Positions 7,827 to 17,145 of a stretch of 64,000 bases of DNA are shown piece by piece. How positions within the stretch are numbered: the stretch's first letter is position 1; each line of letters begins with the position of its first letter. The stretch comes from Spirosoma radiotolerans (GTDB lineage: Bacteria > Bacteroidota > Bacteroidia > Cytophagales > Spirosomataceae). The notes beneath the pieces are model-generated. The model searched no databases, was not told where the DNA came from, and saw only the letters and a program-made list of their open reading frames with translations. The position numbers and the translations under genes are program-made. The DNA lies in contig NZ_CP010429.1 in assembly GCF_000974425.1 (NCBI RefSeq), positions 6,464,501-6,528,500 on the forward strand. Direction: 5' to 3'.

Positions 7827-9119
7827 ATGTTTCGTCAAATAATCTTGTTGCTTTTCCTGGGAATTTCAGCCGTCGCACAAACACCAACAGAAACGGCTAC
7901 CACACGGTTTACAAACCAGTTGGTAGCCGTTTATAATACTGGCGATTCTATCAACTTTAAGACATATTTTGCTGGCCTAACTGCCGATCAGGCTCAGATC
8001 ACAGCCAACAGTCACCGAATGCACCGGGAGTTTGCCCAGATTGGGCCGGTGCAACTCAGGCAAACAGTAGGCATATCGCCAACGCGAACTGAGCTGCTGC
8101 TTAAAACGAATGCCTATGATTCCTGGTGGAAACTAGTTGTACTCACGGATAGCACGAACCATTTCAAGGAGCACCATATGTGGCCGGTCCGCCTTTCAAG
8201 TGAAGGACTGAGTTCAGCCAAGCTTACGGAAACGCAGATCCTGACCGGTATCGACACCTATATCACTAAGTTGCAATCCAAACATGTATTTGCCGGAAAT
8301 GTCCTCATCGCCCGCAACAATCAGGTCATTTATGCGAAATCATGTGGTAATAATCCTCAGGGAAGGCCCAACTCCAAGGACCAGCCGTTCAATCTGGCCT
8401 CCCTGGGTAAGCTGTTCACCTCAATTAGTATATTGCAACTGGTTGATTCAGGTAAGCTTTCGCTCAACGACAGCGTCGGAAAGTTTATGCCCGAAATAAA
8501 GAATAAAGCCCTCCATTCAATAACGATACGCCAACTACTTACCCATACCAGTGGCATGGGCGATTTCTTTGAAAACCCGGCTTATCAGCCAGAAGCGGGC
8601 AAAGTGATTACCCGTGAGGAATTCCTGCCAGCCATTGAAAACGATAAGCCGCAATTTCGGCCTGGTGCTGCTTTTGGGTATAGCAATACGGGTTTCTTAC
8701 TACTGGGGCTGCTCATTGAAAAAGTAACCGGCTCCAGCTTTGCAGACTTTGTCAATAAAAATACCCTCTTGCCCGCCGGAATGCACCAGACAAGCCTTGA
8801 CAGTGGAGCCGGGGGCGGCTTCTCTACCAGCTCGGATATTTACAAATTTGCGCAGGCGATCCGAAGGGGGAAACTGCTAAAAAAGAAAACTCAGGAGCAG
8901 TTTTTAACCGAGCATACACCCGATTGGGGCCTTGGCCAAGAATATCAGGCGTTAGGCGGGGAAGTGGTCACAGGCCATAGTGGTGGCTATATTGGTGTTT
9001 GCACGGAGTTGAATATGTATCGCTATAGTGGCTATACCGTAATTATCCTGTCAAACACGGAGCCCCCTTACGGCCACTTCGTGTCGGATAAGATCAAAGA
9101 AATGATCCTGTCGAAATAG
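7827..9119 (+). CDS. Secreted serine hydrolase (class C beta-lactamase / penicillin-binding-like)
   Basis: A 430-residue protein. Signal peptide MFRQIILLLFLGISAVAQ is followed by a ~120-residue N-terminal region and a beta-lactamase-type domain. The catalytic SxxK is SLGK (Ser192, Lys195), the YxN motif is YSN (from Tyr285), and the third box is HSGG (from His384) in place of KTG. This pattern marks D-aminopeptidase/esterase-like members more than true beta-lactamases. The ATG at 7827 is chosen because it places the signal peptide first; an in-frame TTG at 7800 adds nine residues. Exported, probably periplasmic; it converges on kinase 2. Confidence 0.88.
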   Translation: MFRQIILLLFLGISAVAQTPTETATTRFTNQLVAVYNTGDSINFKTYFAGLTADQAQITANSHRMHREFAQIGPVQLRQTVGISPTRTELLLKTNAYDSWWKLVVLTDSTNHFKEHHMWPVRLSSEGLSSAKLTETQILTGIDTYITKLQSKHVFAGNVLIARNNQVIYAKSCGNNPQGRPNSKDQPFNLASLGKLFTSISILQLVDSGKLSLNDSVGKFMPEIKNKALHSITIRQLLTHTSGMGDFFENPAYQPEAGKVITREEFLPAIENDKPQFRPGAAFGYSNTGFLLLGLLIEKVTGSSFADFVNKNTLLPAGMHQTSLDSGAGGGFSTSSDIYKFAQAIRRGKLLKKKTQEQFLTEHTPDWGLGQEYQALGGEVVTGHSGGYIGVCTELNMYRYSGYTVIILSNTEPPYGHFVSDKIKEMILSK

Positions 9120-9145
9120 CAGATAAACCACAAAGTCCCCGGTTT

Positions 9146-10561
9146 TTATTCTGCTAATCCGTTCAACTCCGCAGAAACAGTAACATCGGATGGTGGGACA
9201 ATCAATCGTAAACAAACGATAAACCAGTCCCTCTCTTCACTAACCTCGGGAACAGGCTGCTTAAGCTTTTGGTACTGAGCCGCAATGGTAGATAGGCCCA
9301 CGCCGTTTGACAAAACGCGCGCCTTTTTGCGTTGCAGGTTATTGCGGACAGTCAGGTAGCCACCAGCATCAACGGTGATCTCGACCGTAAGAGGGTGCTT
9401 TGACGACGTACTATTATGCTTGACGGCGTTTTCGACCAGTAACTGCAATGTCAGAGACGGCAATAGATAGTGCTGGTAAGTATCACTTACATGAACCGTC
9501 AGGTACAGTCCATCGCCATAGCGTGTTTTAAGCAAGTGGTAATACGACTCAATGAAGGCAAGTTCGTTGGCCAAGGTTGTCAGTAGTTGATGCGCCCCGG
9601 CATCAGGGTTCGTACGCTGTCCGTCACTACGTGGCTCAGCGATCTGGTTGGCACGCAGCAGATACCGGTATACAACGCTTAATTCGTTGACAAACTGACC
9701 AGCTCGCTCAGGCTCATCGTCAATCAATGAAGACAGGGAGTTCAGGCTATTAAACAGGAAATGAGGATTGACCTGGGCTTGTAATGCCCGAAGTTGCATA
9801 TCCGTGTTCTCCTGTTCAAGCCGCTGCTGGCTTAACTGAGCCTGTAAGCGCTCCTGCTCTAATCGATCTTTGGTGCGGGCTTGAGCAACGGCCCTCGCCA
9901 CGGCCATCTTCCGCTGCCAGAATACTAAGCAGAGTGAGAAGCAAAGTAACTTAAGAATGAATCCGCCAATAATGATTTGTTGAATCAGGAGCATGGTATC
10001 CCGGGAGAGAGCGGCCGGTCCATGCATAAACAGACGGGTGAAGAAGTAATATACACTCTGGGCTTCGTTAAGCATCAGCAAAAAACTACCAATCATAAAG
10101 AACCATCCGATGGGATTCTGATGCCGTGATGCAATACCGAAACCCACTAGACAACACCCAGTTAGTGTACTCCAATAGAGAAGGGAAGCATACGGATAAA
10201 TCAGCGTCGATAGCCAGCGTTCCGGTATGATCAGCAACAGACCAACTTCGATTACCATATACGTCAGTATGCTTAATTGAACCCAGCGAAACCATCGCTC
10301 AACTCGGCGGTGATATTGTTTCTGGTCGAACATGCGGTGGATTATCTCCACATAAATGAGCAGGGCCAGGCCATCTCCCCCCGTGTGTGAAGCCAGAAAA
10401 TAAGGCTCGGTAAGCGGTAGGCCCTGCATTAAAGCCAGTAAAAGCCAAATTAACGGATGCAGGGTAAAGAGTCCATGTACCCAGTCTCGTGAAAAGCTCC
10501 ACTGAACGGCGTTTAACAGGACGATTGTGCTCACTGCACCCAGATAAAAATTATGAATCAT
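9146..10561 (-). CDS. LytS-type sensor histidine kinase with multi-TM sensor (kinase 2)
   Basis: A 471-residue kinase, the longest of the six. The N-terminal ~215 residues hold six or seven hydrophobic segments, resembling a 7TMR-DISM-like sensor, followed by a Gln/Glu-rich coiled coil and QVNPHFLFNSLN (His near residue 266). N-box VENAVKHN and G-box SNGVGL are intact. Between the RYLLRAN helix and the ELAFIESYYHLLKTRYG helix there is a ~25-residue polar insertion shared in position only with kinase 5 (23761). It converges on the serine hydrolase; no regulator is adjacent. Confidence 0.92.
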   Translation of the reverse strand: MIHNFYLGAVSTIVLLNAVQWSFSRDWVHGLFTLHPLIWLLLALMQGLPLTEPYFLASHTGGDGLALLIYVEIIHRMFDQKQYHRRVERWFRWVQLSILTYMVIEVGLLLIIPERWLSTLIYPYASLLYWSTLTGCCLVGFGIASRHQNPIGWFFMIGSFLLMLNEAQSVYYFFTRLFMHGPAALSRDTMLLIQQIIIGGFILKLLCFSLCLVFWQRKMAVARAVAQARTKDRLEQERLQAQLSQQRLEQENTDMQLRALQAQVNPHFLFNSLNSLSSLIDDEPERAGQFVNELSVVYRYLLRANQIAEPRSDGQRTNPDAGAHQLLTTLANELAFIESYYHLLKTRYGDGLYLTVHVSDTYQHYLLPSLTLQLLVENAVKHNSTSSKHPLTVEITVDAGGYLTVRNNLQRKKARVLSNGVGLSTIAAQYQKLKQPVPEVSEERDWFIVCLRLIVPPSDVTVSAELNGLAE

Positions 10562-10977
10562 ACAGCGCCTAAAGGAAATGGCTCAACCAAAACGAAGATA
10601 CAGCATGATTCAAGATTTACTGCTTGATGTTAAACTGAAAGGCGGACATGCATTTGGTAAGCGTCGGAGGCCGTAGGGTTGTATTGGCAATTAAAACAGG
10701 GTTTAAGCGAATTCAGGTAGCAAAACAGATAGTTCATGACAGTTTGAATCAAATGGCCGTCACCTATCTATCACCTTTGCGATGAATTAAAACCAATGCC
10801 AGCGAAAAGTTTAAGTCAAAAATCTACAATAGTACCACTCCAACTATGGAGTTGATGACCAGGCCTGTGTTAAGGGCATTAATAGAAAACACTAATTCAA
10901 GCTATCGCTGGCACATTACAAAACAATTATTTACAGCGTAGCTACCTCAATCATGTAAGCAACAAATTCTCTCTCAA
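10562..10977. other. Divergent intergenic region, no gene
   Basis: 416 bases between the divergent kinase 2 and the lipoprotein at 10978. It must contain promoters for both, but no convincing TTG/TAnnTTTG pair was found at a sensible distance. A CACCTTTGC near 10788 is the closest -7 match, about 190 bases before the lipoprotein start. Confidence 0.3.
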
Positions 10978-11739
10978 ATGAAACCGATGAAACGCATTTT
11001 ACTAATAGCTAGCCTAATCTGTATGGCTGCCTGCTCAAAGCACTCGGGCGAATCCATCTCCCCCCAACCACCTACTACTCCGCAAGCGGGTTACGCCATG
11101 GGTACTGTTTACGACGCTCAGGGAAAACCGATCAAAGGTGCTGAGATCACAATCAACAATACGGGTGGAGTCGTCAACAATCTGATTGGCTATTCTGATG
11201 CGAATGGGAATTATAAAATAAAGCTTAGTACTGGTGGAGGCCCATTAATTGGATCCTATTACGTGCGGGGACACGTTACGGTCAACTACCTGAATTACCC
11301 CTTCAAACTTGCCCTGTTTGTTGAAGACGATAGCGCATTTTCGCCCGAAGAAGGGGCCGTAAAAAACCTAAAACTAGCCATTGCAGGCCAACGATCTAAT
11401 TTTGGAGACAGTGGCTGGTATGGCGGAACAATTGAAGTAGATAATCACACCCGGAATTCGCATTTCCCCAATATCGAGGTCACGCTGGAACCGGTTGGCC
11501 CCCTAGTCGATGGGAGTACGGGCGAAACGCAGGTAGCACGTCCCGACTGGCTGTATTCCTACAATGTTCCTATAGGCCAATACAAAATCACGGCAAGAGA
11601 CCTATCCACGAACAAATCATTGGCCGTTAAAAATTACTACTACGACAAAGGGTACAATGCAGCCACGATGGGCGTTTTCGAACCCATTCTTACAGGTTCT
11701 GATCGCTACCAGTTAGTAATCGACGTAACGGACATGTAA
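10978..11739 (+). CDS. Lipoprotein with carboxypeptidase-regulatory-like domain
   Basis: A 253-residue lipoprotein: signal peptide with lipobox ICMAAC (Cys19), then a beta-sandwich of the carboxypeptidase regulatory type (GYAMGTVYDAQGKPIKGAEI, SDANGNYKIKL). The C-terminal half (YYVRGHVTVNYLNYPF onward) has no recognised domain. This is the intact relative of the frameshifted copy at 5597; DNA similarity is high across the first ~150 codons. Such domains usually act as surface- or periplasm-exposed binding modules. Its position between kinases 2 and 3 suggests, without proving, a sensor accessory role. Confidence 0.82.
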   Translation: MKPMKRILLIASLICMAACSKHSGESISPQPPTTPQAGYAMGTVYDAQGKPIKGAEITINNTGGVVNNLIGYSDANGNYKIKLSTGGGPLIGSYYVRGHVTVNYLNYPFKLALFVEDDSAFSPEEGAVKNLKLAIAGQRSNFGDSGWYGGTIEVDNHTRNSHFPNIEVTLEPVGPLVDGSTGETQVARPDWLYSYNVPIGQYKITARDLSTNKSLAVKNYYYDKGYNAATMGVFEPILTGSDRYQLVIDVTDM

Positions 11740-12024
11740 ATGCACCCTGCGACTCTGTTGCAAAAATCAGGCTTATAATAAAGGTTGCGGAACGAAACGG
11801 CGCGGGTTTATCCAACTAGTACGGCTTACCCCATAGCGCAGGGAATCTTGATTAACTGCGCCATTCTACTAGCTACTAATCGGACAATTAGCCTCGGCGT
11901 AACGATTACCATTCAGCCAGCTATTCTTCCAGTTCATACAGCTAATTGGCCAGCTCATTCATCGATACTTTCAAACGGCCTCATAGCCTCGCCACTTTTG
12001 TATCGGTCTGTAATAAATCCTCAC

Positions 12025-12909
12025 ATGAACTTACTTTATACCCTTGGAAAATGGATCGGTGGTATCTTCCTGACCCTGATCGCTCTACTACTCGTTGGCT
12101 ATTTTTTGATCTCGCACAATATCAATCAGCGAATCCAGAAACACTACGCTTTCTCGGCCGAAACCCTGCCTATCCCGCATGACAAAGCTATGCTAGAGCG
12201 AGGTGGGCACTTAGCTACCATCAAAGGGTGTACCGATTGCCATGGCAAGAATCTGGCCGGGAAAATTTTCTTGAATGATGGGGCTGTGGGCAGGCTGGTA
12301 GCTTCGAATCTGACCCGTGGCAAAGGTGGTCGGCCAGCCGATTATAGCACATCCGATTGGCTAATGGCCCTGCGCCACGGTGTTGACCGTACTGGTCGGC
12401 CACTTTTATTTATGCCTTCGCACGAAAGCACAGTACTGGCCGAGCCAGACCTCCAGGCGCTAATTGCCTACTGCCAGCAGGTTCCTTCTGTCGACAACGA
12501 ACTACCGGACCACGACGTTGGGCCGGTAGCCAAGATAATGACCTATTTAGGCAAAATGCCGCTGTTACCCGTCGAAATGATTAACCATCAAAAACCGATG
12601 GTTGCCCGTGCTGATACATCGTTGGGAATTGGGCAAGGTAAGTATCTGTCCATAACGTGCACTGGCTGTCATAAACCCGATCTAAAAGGCGGTGACCCCG
12701 TAGCGCCTGGATTCCCCCCTAGCCCTAACCTGACCAGTACTGGTGCCACTGGACGATGGACGCTGGCGCAGTTTGTCAATACGTTACGCACCGGTAAAAC
12801 GCCGGGCGGGCATCAGATTAATAATGAGCATATGCCCTGGAAAATGACCGCTGCTTATAGTGACAACGAGTTAGCATCGCTCTACCAATACTTCCGCTCA
12901 TTGAAGTAG
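12025..12909 (+). CDS. Membrane-anchored di-haem cytochrome c
   Basis: A 294-residue protein with one N-terminal membrane segment (IGGIFLTLIALLLVGYFLI) and two haem-binding motifs, CTDCH at 69-73 and CTGCH at 212-216. Likely axial Met ligands are in LLFMPSH and EHMPWKM. The domains resemble the cytochromes attached to alcohol or aldehyde dehydrogenases, but no dehydrogenase gene is nearby. The ATG at 12025 is preferred because upstream in-frame codons back to 11785 encode low-complexity sequence with no family match. It faces the periplasm and likely passes electrons to the respiratory chain. Confidence 0.85.
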   Translation: MNLLYTLGKWIGGIFLTLIALLLVGYFLISHNINQRIQKHYAFSAETLPIPHDKAMLERGGHLATIKGCTDCHGKNLAGKIFLNDGAVGRLVASNLTRGKGGRPADYSTSDWLMALRHGVDRTGRPLLFMPSHESTVLAEPDLQALIAYCQQVPSVDNELPDHDVGPVAKIMTYLGKMPLLPVEMINHQKPMVARADTSLGIGQGKYLSITCTGCHKPDLKGGDPVAPGFPPSPNLTSTGATGRWTLAQFVNTLRTGKTPGGHQINNEHMPWKMTAAYSDNELASLYQYFRSLK

Positions 12910-13157
12910 CGAATTCACTGGGGCTAGCCGTCGACCGTGCAAATAGTAGTATAAAACAAGCCTGATTGGTTGGCAAAATAGAAGCGTTGAGCCCTGATAC
13001 TAAACAAACAGTACAACCAATCAGCAAACAATTCATGCACGGCTTTTGGCAATTCATACATGATCACCTGTATTCAGGCAATTGAGGTAACTAGTTTTGA
13101 CTCAGCAACTAAGCAAATCTCAAGTCATTATTCGTCCGCCCTATAACCCACTTTTTT

Positions 13158-13964
13158 ATGAAAATCCTTGAACTTGATTTATACACGAATAATCTGGAGG
13201 CCGTTCGCCTTTTCTACGTCGGTCGCCTTGGCCTGCCTTTATTAAGCCGTTCCGTCACTCATCTAACGGTGTTAGTGGGCTATTCCAAGCTCACGTTCCA
13301 GCTCGTCGATCAGCCAGTGGCGCCCTATCATGTTGCGATCAACGTGCCTTATGACTCGCTTGATGTGCTCATGTACTACTATGATCTAGATTACCTGTCG
13401 ACACAAAGGCCTGGGAAAACTATTGCTTACTTTCCAGACTGGCGCGCCAAAGCCTGCTATTTCTATGATCCTTGCGGAAATCTACTGGAATTCATTGCCC
13501 GCACCGATCTTGACCTGAATGACCCAAATCTAACCTTGCCAGAACTATTTCAAGGTATTAGCGAAATTGGGCTGCCGACTCAGGATGTTGCCTACACATC
13601 CCGCGAGATTCAACGCCGTTTTTGCGTAAAGCAGTTTGGTAAAACGATACCTCAGGCTGATTTCAATGCGCTGGGCGATGATAACGGGCTTTTTATTCTG
13701 GCTAAAGAGGGTCGTACCTGGCTTTTCTCGAACACCCAGGCCAGGCTAAGTTATTGCCGGGTTCAATTCACCTGCGGAGTTAATGAGATCCTACACCAGT
13801 TGTATTCGTTTGAAGTCAATCTGTTACCGATCGGATTCGCAGAGAAAACTCATCGGCTTAACCTGCCTGATCCAGCAAAAGCCCTGACTCTCAAGACAAT
13901 AACACGAAATCAAACACCATTACTCTTTTTTAACAACAGTGCTCATGAACAAAACAGTAATTAA
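13158..13964 (+). CDS. VOC (glyoxalase-like) family protein, two modules
   Basis: A 268-residue protein. The first ~115 residues form a vicinal-oxygen-chelate module (start ELDLYTNNLEAVRLFYVGRLG, end YFYDPCGNLLEFIAR). The second half (ISEIGLPTQDV..., DDNGLFILAKEGRTW) is a weaker second module. The potential metal ligand Glu in NLLEFIAR is present; the N-terminal ligand position is not clearly His. Its last 20 bases overlap the start of the RidA gene at 13945, indicating translational coupling. No signal peptide. Substrate unknown. Confidence 0.82.
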   Translation: MKILELDLYTNNLEAVRLFYVGRLGLPLLSRSVTHLTVLVGYSKLTFQLVDQPVAPYHVAINVPYDSLDVLMYYYDLDYLSTQRPGKTIAYFPDWRAKACYFYDPCGNLLEFIARTDLDLNDPNLTLPELFQGISEIGLPTQDVAYTSREIQRRFCVKQFGKTIPQADFNALGDDNGLFILAKEGRTWLFSNTQARLSYCRVQFTCGVNEILHQLYSFEVNLLPIGFAEKTHRLNLPDPAKALTLKTITRNQTPLLFFNNSAHEQNSN

Positions 13965-14337
13965 CCCCTGGCAATGGCAAGATCGATTAGGCAATGCCCG
14001 AGCCATGGAAAACCCTCACGCTAGCCCCACATTGTTTTGTGCTGGACAAGCCGCCCTGAATGCAAACGGCCAACCCATTAAAGGCAAGAAGGCCGAGCCA
14101 TTCGGTCTGTGCTTCGACAACCAAACTACAATCAGGCATTATGCCGGACACTCCTTGAAAAAGGTGGTGCGCCTGAGCCATTACCAGATTTCGGTTGAGC
14201 AGATTTTTGCCGTATACAGTGAGGTAATTAGTCGGCTTCAGGCTGCTAGTTCCTTACTATGTAGCACCCTGATCGAAGTGAAAACACGGGCATTTCAGCA
14301 ATCCAGGGTTGAAACCGACACAATAGCCGTCAAGTAA
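13945..14337 (+). CDS. RidA-family protein (copy 2)
   Basis: A 130-residue paralogue of the RidA protein at 5077, with the same NPWQWQ start, LFCAGQAALNANGQPIKG strand and overall length. The segment aligned to the catalytic Arg motif reads LCSTLIEV, again without Arg. The C-terminus (VETDTIAVK) diverges from the normal EIEA pattern, so this copy is more eroded. The start ATG lies inside the end of the VOC gene (20-base overlap). Probably not a functional deaminase; a binding or regulatory role, or decay, is possible. Confidence 0.78.
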   Translation: MNKTVINPWQWQDRLGNARAMENPHASPTLFCAGQAALNANGQPIKGKKAEPFGLCFDNQTTIRHYAGHSLKKVVRLSHYQISVEQIFAVYSEVISRLQAASSLLCSTLIEVKTRAFQQSRVETDTIAVK

Positions 14338-14514
14338 ATCCGTCTATGTGCCGACTCACCCAACACTCTACCGGGGCTTGCGAGCTGTGCCTTCGTAAAC
14401 AACTAGGCACCCGTAATCAGACTGACGCCCAGGCGCGACCTCTGCAATCTGGACCTATTGCACCGGTTTCCAATTATTCATCTTTTATAACATCCTCTAA
14501 ACGTTCAAAAACTC

Positions 14515-15186
14515 ATGCAAAATCAGCGTTACAATGTATTTAATCAAATTCATAAAGGTTTGCGGGGCATGCTGTATGAAACAGCTATCCGTGTACAGCA
14601 AACCCATTTTTCGAAGGCAGAAGCTAGCGAAACGATTGATCAATTAAATCAGGTTCTCCTGTTTTTCGATGAACACGCTGAGCATGAGGATCGATTTATT
14701 CTGCCGCACATCCAAAAGCACAACGCGCAACTCATTGATGAACTGGAAAAAGAGCATGAGATCGACCACCGATTAACGCAAACGCTTTTTGATCAAATCC
14801 AAGAATGGAAAGCGGCTACATCAGCGAATCAGTTGGAAGCCATTGGTCAACGTCTTCACTTCGGCTTTAGCGAGTTCATCGCCTTTAACCTCTACCACAT
14901 GAACAAGGAAGAGAACGAGCTGATTCATTTGCTCTGGAAGCATTACACCGACGCCGAAATCCGACAGATGGAGCACGAGATCATACAAGCCATCTCGCCC
15001 CAAACGCTTATGGCCGAAAGCCGCTGGATGATGCGCTCAATTAACGATAACGAAATAATTGAGTGGCTATCGGGGGTCAAACATGCTGCACCCGCATTCG
15101 TATTTGACAGCTTCCTTCAACTGGCCAAAGAAGAACTACCATTGGAGCGCCTAACGAAAGTACATGCCGCTCTGGAAATAGCCTGA
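14515..15186 (+). CDS. Hemerythrin-like (HHE) domain protein
   Basis: A 223-residue helical protein. Iron-type ligands are spaced as in HHE domains: His in FNQIHKGLR, FFDEHAEHEDRFILPHI, KEHEIDHRL and FIAFNLYHMNKEENEL. Residues ~1-150 form the four-helix bundle; the last ~70 residues are an extra helical extension (SRWMMRSINDNEIIEWLSGV), seen in some bacterial members. Likely binds a di-iron centre for oxygen, NO or redox sensing; the role is inferred from the family. Cytoplasmic. The region 14338-14514 before it shows no gene. Confidence 0.83.
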   Translation: MQNQRYNVFNQIHKGLRGMLYETAIRVQQTHFSKAEASETIDQLNQVLLFFDEHAEHEDRFILPHIQKHNAQLIDELEKEHEIDHRLTQTLFDQIQEWKAATSANQLEAIGQRLHFGFSEFIAFNLYHMNKEENELIHLLWKHYTDAEIRQMEHEIIQAISPQTLMAESRWMMRSINDNEIIEWLSGVKHAAPAFVFDSFLQLAKEELPLERLTKVHAALEIA

Positions 15187-15219
15187 CAATCAGTCCTCTT
15201 TTTTATCACAACAAATACC

Positions 15220-15732
15220 ATGAACAAATTAGCAACTTTCACCGTGTTCGCAGCCCTTTCGGGACTGTTCTTATTGACAACTTCGTTCGGTTATAAGACC
15301 GATACCGTTTCGCCTAAAGCCAGCCATTCGACCGATCTTGGGACCTTGCTTGTTGGCACGCGCTGGCAGATGGCCGATTTCAAACTCGGTCAGGATATCG
15401 ATCTGGATGGCGATGGCCACCTCGATACTAATCTGATGAGCTTTCTACGACCCTGTGATCTGGACAATACGATTGTCTTCGAGCCAAATGGCACGGTGTC
15501 CGTTGACGAAGGCAACCTCAACTGCGATGGACAATCTGCGTCTGGTACACCAAACCCAGGTAACTGGAGTTACGACAAGGCGACCAACAGTCTGATCATT
15601 ACCAATGCAATTAATAACAAAACGTCGACCTGGAAGATCATCGATGCCGCCGATAATTATCTTAAAGTAAAGGTGATCAGTAGCCAGGAAGGGCCGTCCT
15701 CAGCGGCAATAGTAACCTGGAAAACGCGCTAA
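15220..15732 (+). CDS. Secreted lipocalin-like protein
   Basis: A 170-residue protein with an N-terminal signal sequence (FTVFAALSGLFLLTTSFG). The mature part contains a TRWQMADFKLG strand, DLDGDGHLDTN (calcium-loop-like) and the TIVFEPNGTVSVDEG / GNWSYDKATNSLIIT pattern typical of lipocalin-like domains of Bacteroidota. Two Cys residues (PCDLDN, LNCDG) may pair. Probably periplasmic or surface-exposed and ligand-binding; function unknown. Confidence 0.7.
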   Translation: MNKLATFTVFAALSGLFLLTTSFGYKTDTVSPKASHSTDLGTLLVGTRWQMADFKLGQDIDLDGDGHLDTNLMSFLRPCDLDNTIVFEPNGTVSVDEGNLNCDGQSASGTPNPGNWSYDKATNSLIITNAINNKTSTWKIIDAADNYLKVKVISSQEGPSSAAIVTWKTR

Positions 15733-15806
15733 GTCAACGATCAGTCATACAAGGGGTGCCACGTTTAAAACTAATTAATGTCATTTCCCGTCAAACAACG
15801 CATAAG

Positions 15807-16820
15807 ATGCAGTACAAACTACCTGTCCTAGCTTTATTTCTAACTGGCAGTCTGCTAACAGGATGTCAGGATCACCGAATTCCAACTGCTGTTCAGCCTA
15901 CAATAACAACACTGACAACGGGTTTAATAGCGCCAATTGGCGTGGAGACCGATGCGAGTGGACGCATTTTCGTAACCGAGCAAGGCACTGGAAATAACGA
16001 TGCCCGTGTGTTGGAAATCACCCCTGATGGGAAAACACACCCACTAATTACAGGGATGTATTCATTCAAACGCCCAGACGGTGAACTGGACGCTACGGAT
16101 CACCTGTTGGCGGCTAACGGCATGCTTTATGTATTGAATGCTAAAGGCCTTTACACCCTCGATCTTACCTCATTCAAAACAGGGGATGCACCAATTCCAG
16201 CGTCCAGTATGACGCCCGAGAACATTCAGAAGTTTGTAATAGACTACGCTTTTACTGAGGACACGGGCGAATCACACCTGTACAATATGACCCTTGGCCC
16301 CGATGGTGCGCTTTATTTTTCGGATGCAGCCGCTAATGCAATTATTCGTCGATCGAAAACTGGCCAGTTGAGTGTTGTGACAGCCGTGCCGGGTATTGCC
16401 AATCCAAACCCAGCTGGCCCTCCTCCAGGACCACCAGTTATCGAATCGGTACCCACGGGGATTACGTATGATGGAAAGCAGTTTGCTATCAGTACCTTGC
16501 TTGGCTTTCCGTTTCCGGCTGGCAAAGCGCTCATTTATCAGATGGATCTAACAGGAAAGCTCCGTGTATTTCAACAGACCTTCAATAGCCTGGTCGATAT
16601 TGAGAATGATGGAAATGGCAACTACCTGGCCCTTGAATTTGCCGTGTTCGGCCCAACGGGTTTCACGCCTAAAACAGGCCGATTGCTGCGGGCAAAGGGT
16701 AGTAGCAGCGACATCATTTTTGATGCATTAAATATGCCAACGGACTTAAAAGTAGTCGATAGCCATACGGCTTACCTGACCAGCTTGGGTGACGGTACCT
16801 TAGTAAAAATCACGTTTTAG
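15807..16820 (+). CDS. ScyD/ScyE-like beta-propeller lipoprotein
   Basis: A 337-residue lipoprotein (lipobox LLTGC). It opens with ITTLTTGLIAPIGVETDASGRIFVTEQGTG and carries repeated blades (NMTLGPDGALYFSDAAANAIIRR, PTGITYDGKQFAIST), as in NHL-like propellers and the ScyD/ScyE family first named from scytonemin clusters. No other scytonemin gene is present, so the pathway name should not be transferred. The ATG at 15807 is preferred over a GTG at 15756 because it puts the signal peptide first. Likely periplasmic. Confidence 0.75.
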   Translation: MQYKLPVLALFLTGSLLTGCQDHRIPTAVQPTITTLTTGLIAPIGVETDASGRIFVTEQGTGNNDARVLEITPDGKTHPLITGMYSFKRPDGELDATDHLLAANGMLYVLNAKGLYTLDLTSFKTGDAPIPASSMTPENIQKFVIDYAFTEDTGESHLYNMTLGPDGALYFSDAAANAIIRRSKTGQLSVVTAVPGIANPNPAGPPPGPPVIESVPTGITYDGKQFAISTLLGFPFPAGKALIYQMDLTGKLRVFQQTFNSLVDIENDGNGNYLALEFAVFGPTGFTPKTGRLLRAKGSSSDIIFDALNMPTDLKVVDSHTAYLTSLGDGTLVKITF

Positions 16821-16826
16821 CTAGTT

Positions 16827-16891
16827 TCATTCGGGATTAACAATAGAGCGATTAAGTTTACCTGGCTACCTCAATTGTTAATCCCGAATGA
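16827..16891 (+). terminator. 18-bp inverted repeat after the propeller gene
   Basis: Arms 16827-16844 and 16874-16891 are exact complements with a 29-base loop, starting 7 bases after the stop codon. No strong T run follows. Confidence 0.65.
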
Positions 16892-17145
16892 TTCATTTAT
16901 TCAACCACAATTAGTAAAAAGGTCATCTGGTTATTTTGGCTACTGTCACTAATTCGCTGCCTTATCGATTAATACGCCCCCCATTTGACGACGATTACAA
17001 CTACCTTCCCTACAAAAGTTTATAGAAAGGCCTGTATGCAACAACTCGTCCTGTTAAAAGGACCAATCTCCCAATTTCATAGCTCCTGGTCGAGAATGAG
17101 ATTAATTTGCTTACGCTACCAGTATGTCTTTTCTTGCTTTAAGCT

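Noticed and set aside
7827-9119. True class C beta-lactamase resistance gene
   Set aside because: SxxK and YxN are present but the third box is HSGG and there is a large extra N-terminal region, more like peptidase/esterase relatives.
14346-14543. Forward 65-codon frame after RidA copy 2
   Set aside because: Overlaps the hemerythrin gene start and has no protein features.
15807-16820. Scytonemin biosynthesis gene
   Set aside because: Only the propeller-type ScyD/ScyE similarity is present; no other pathway gene in the window.
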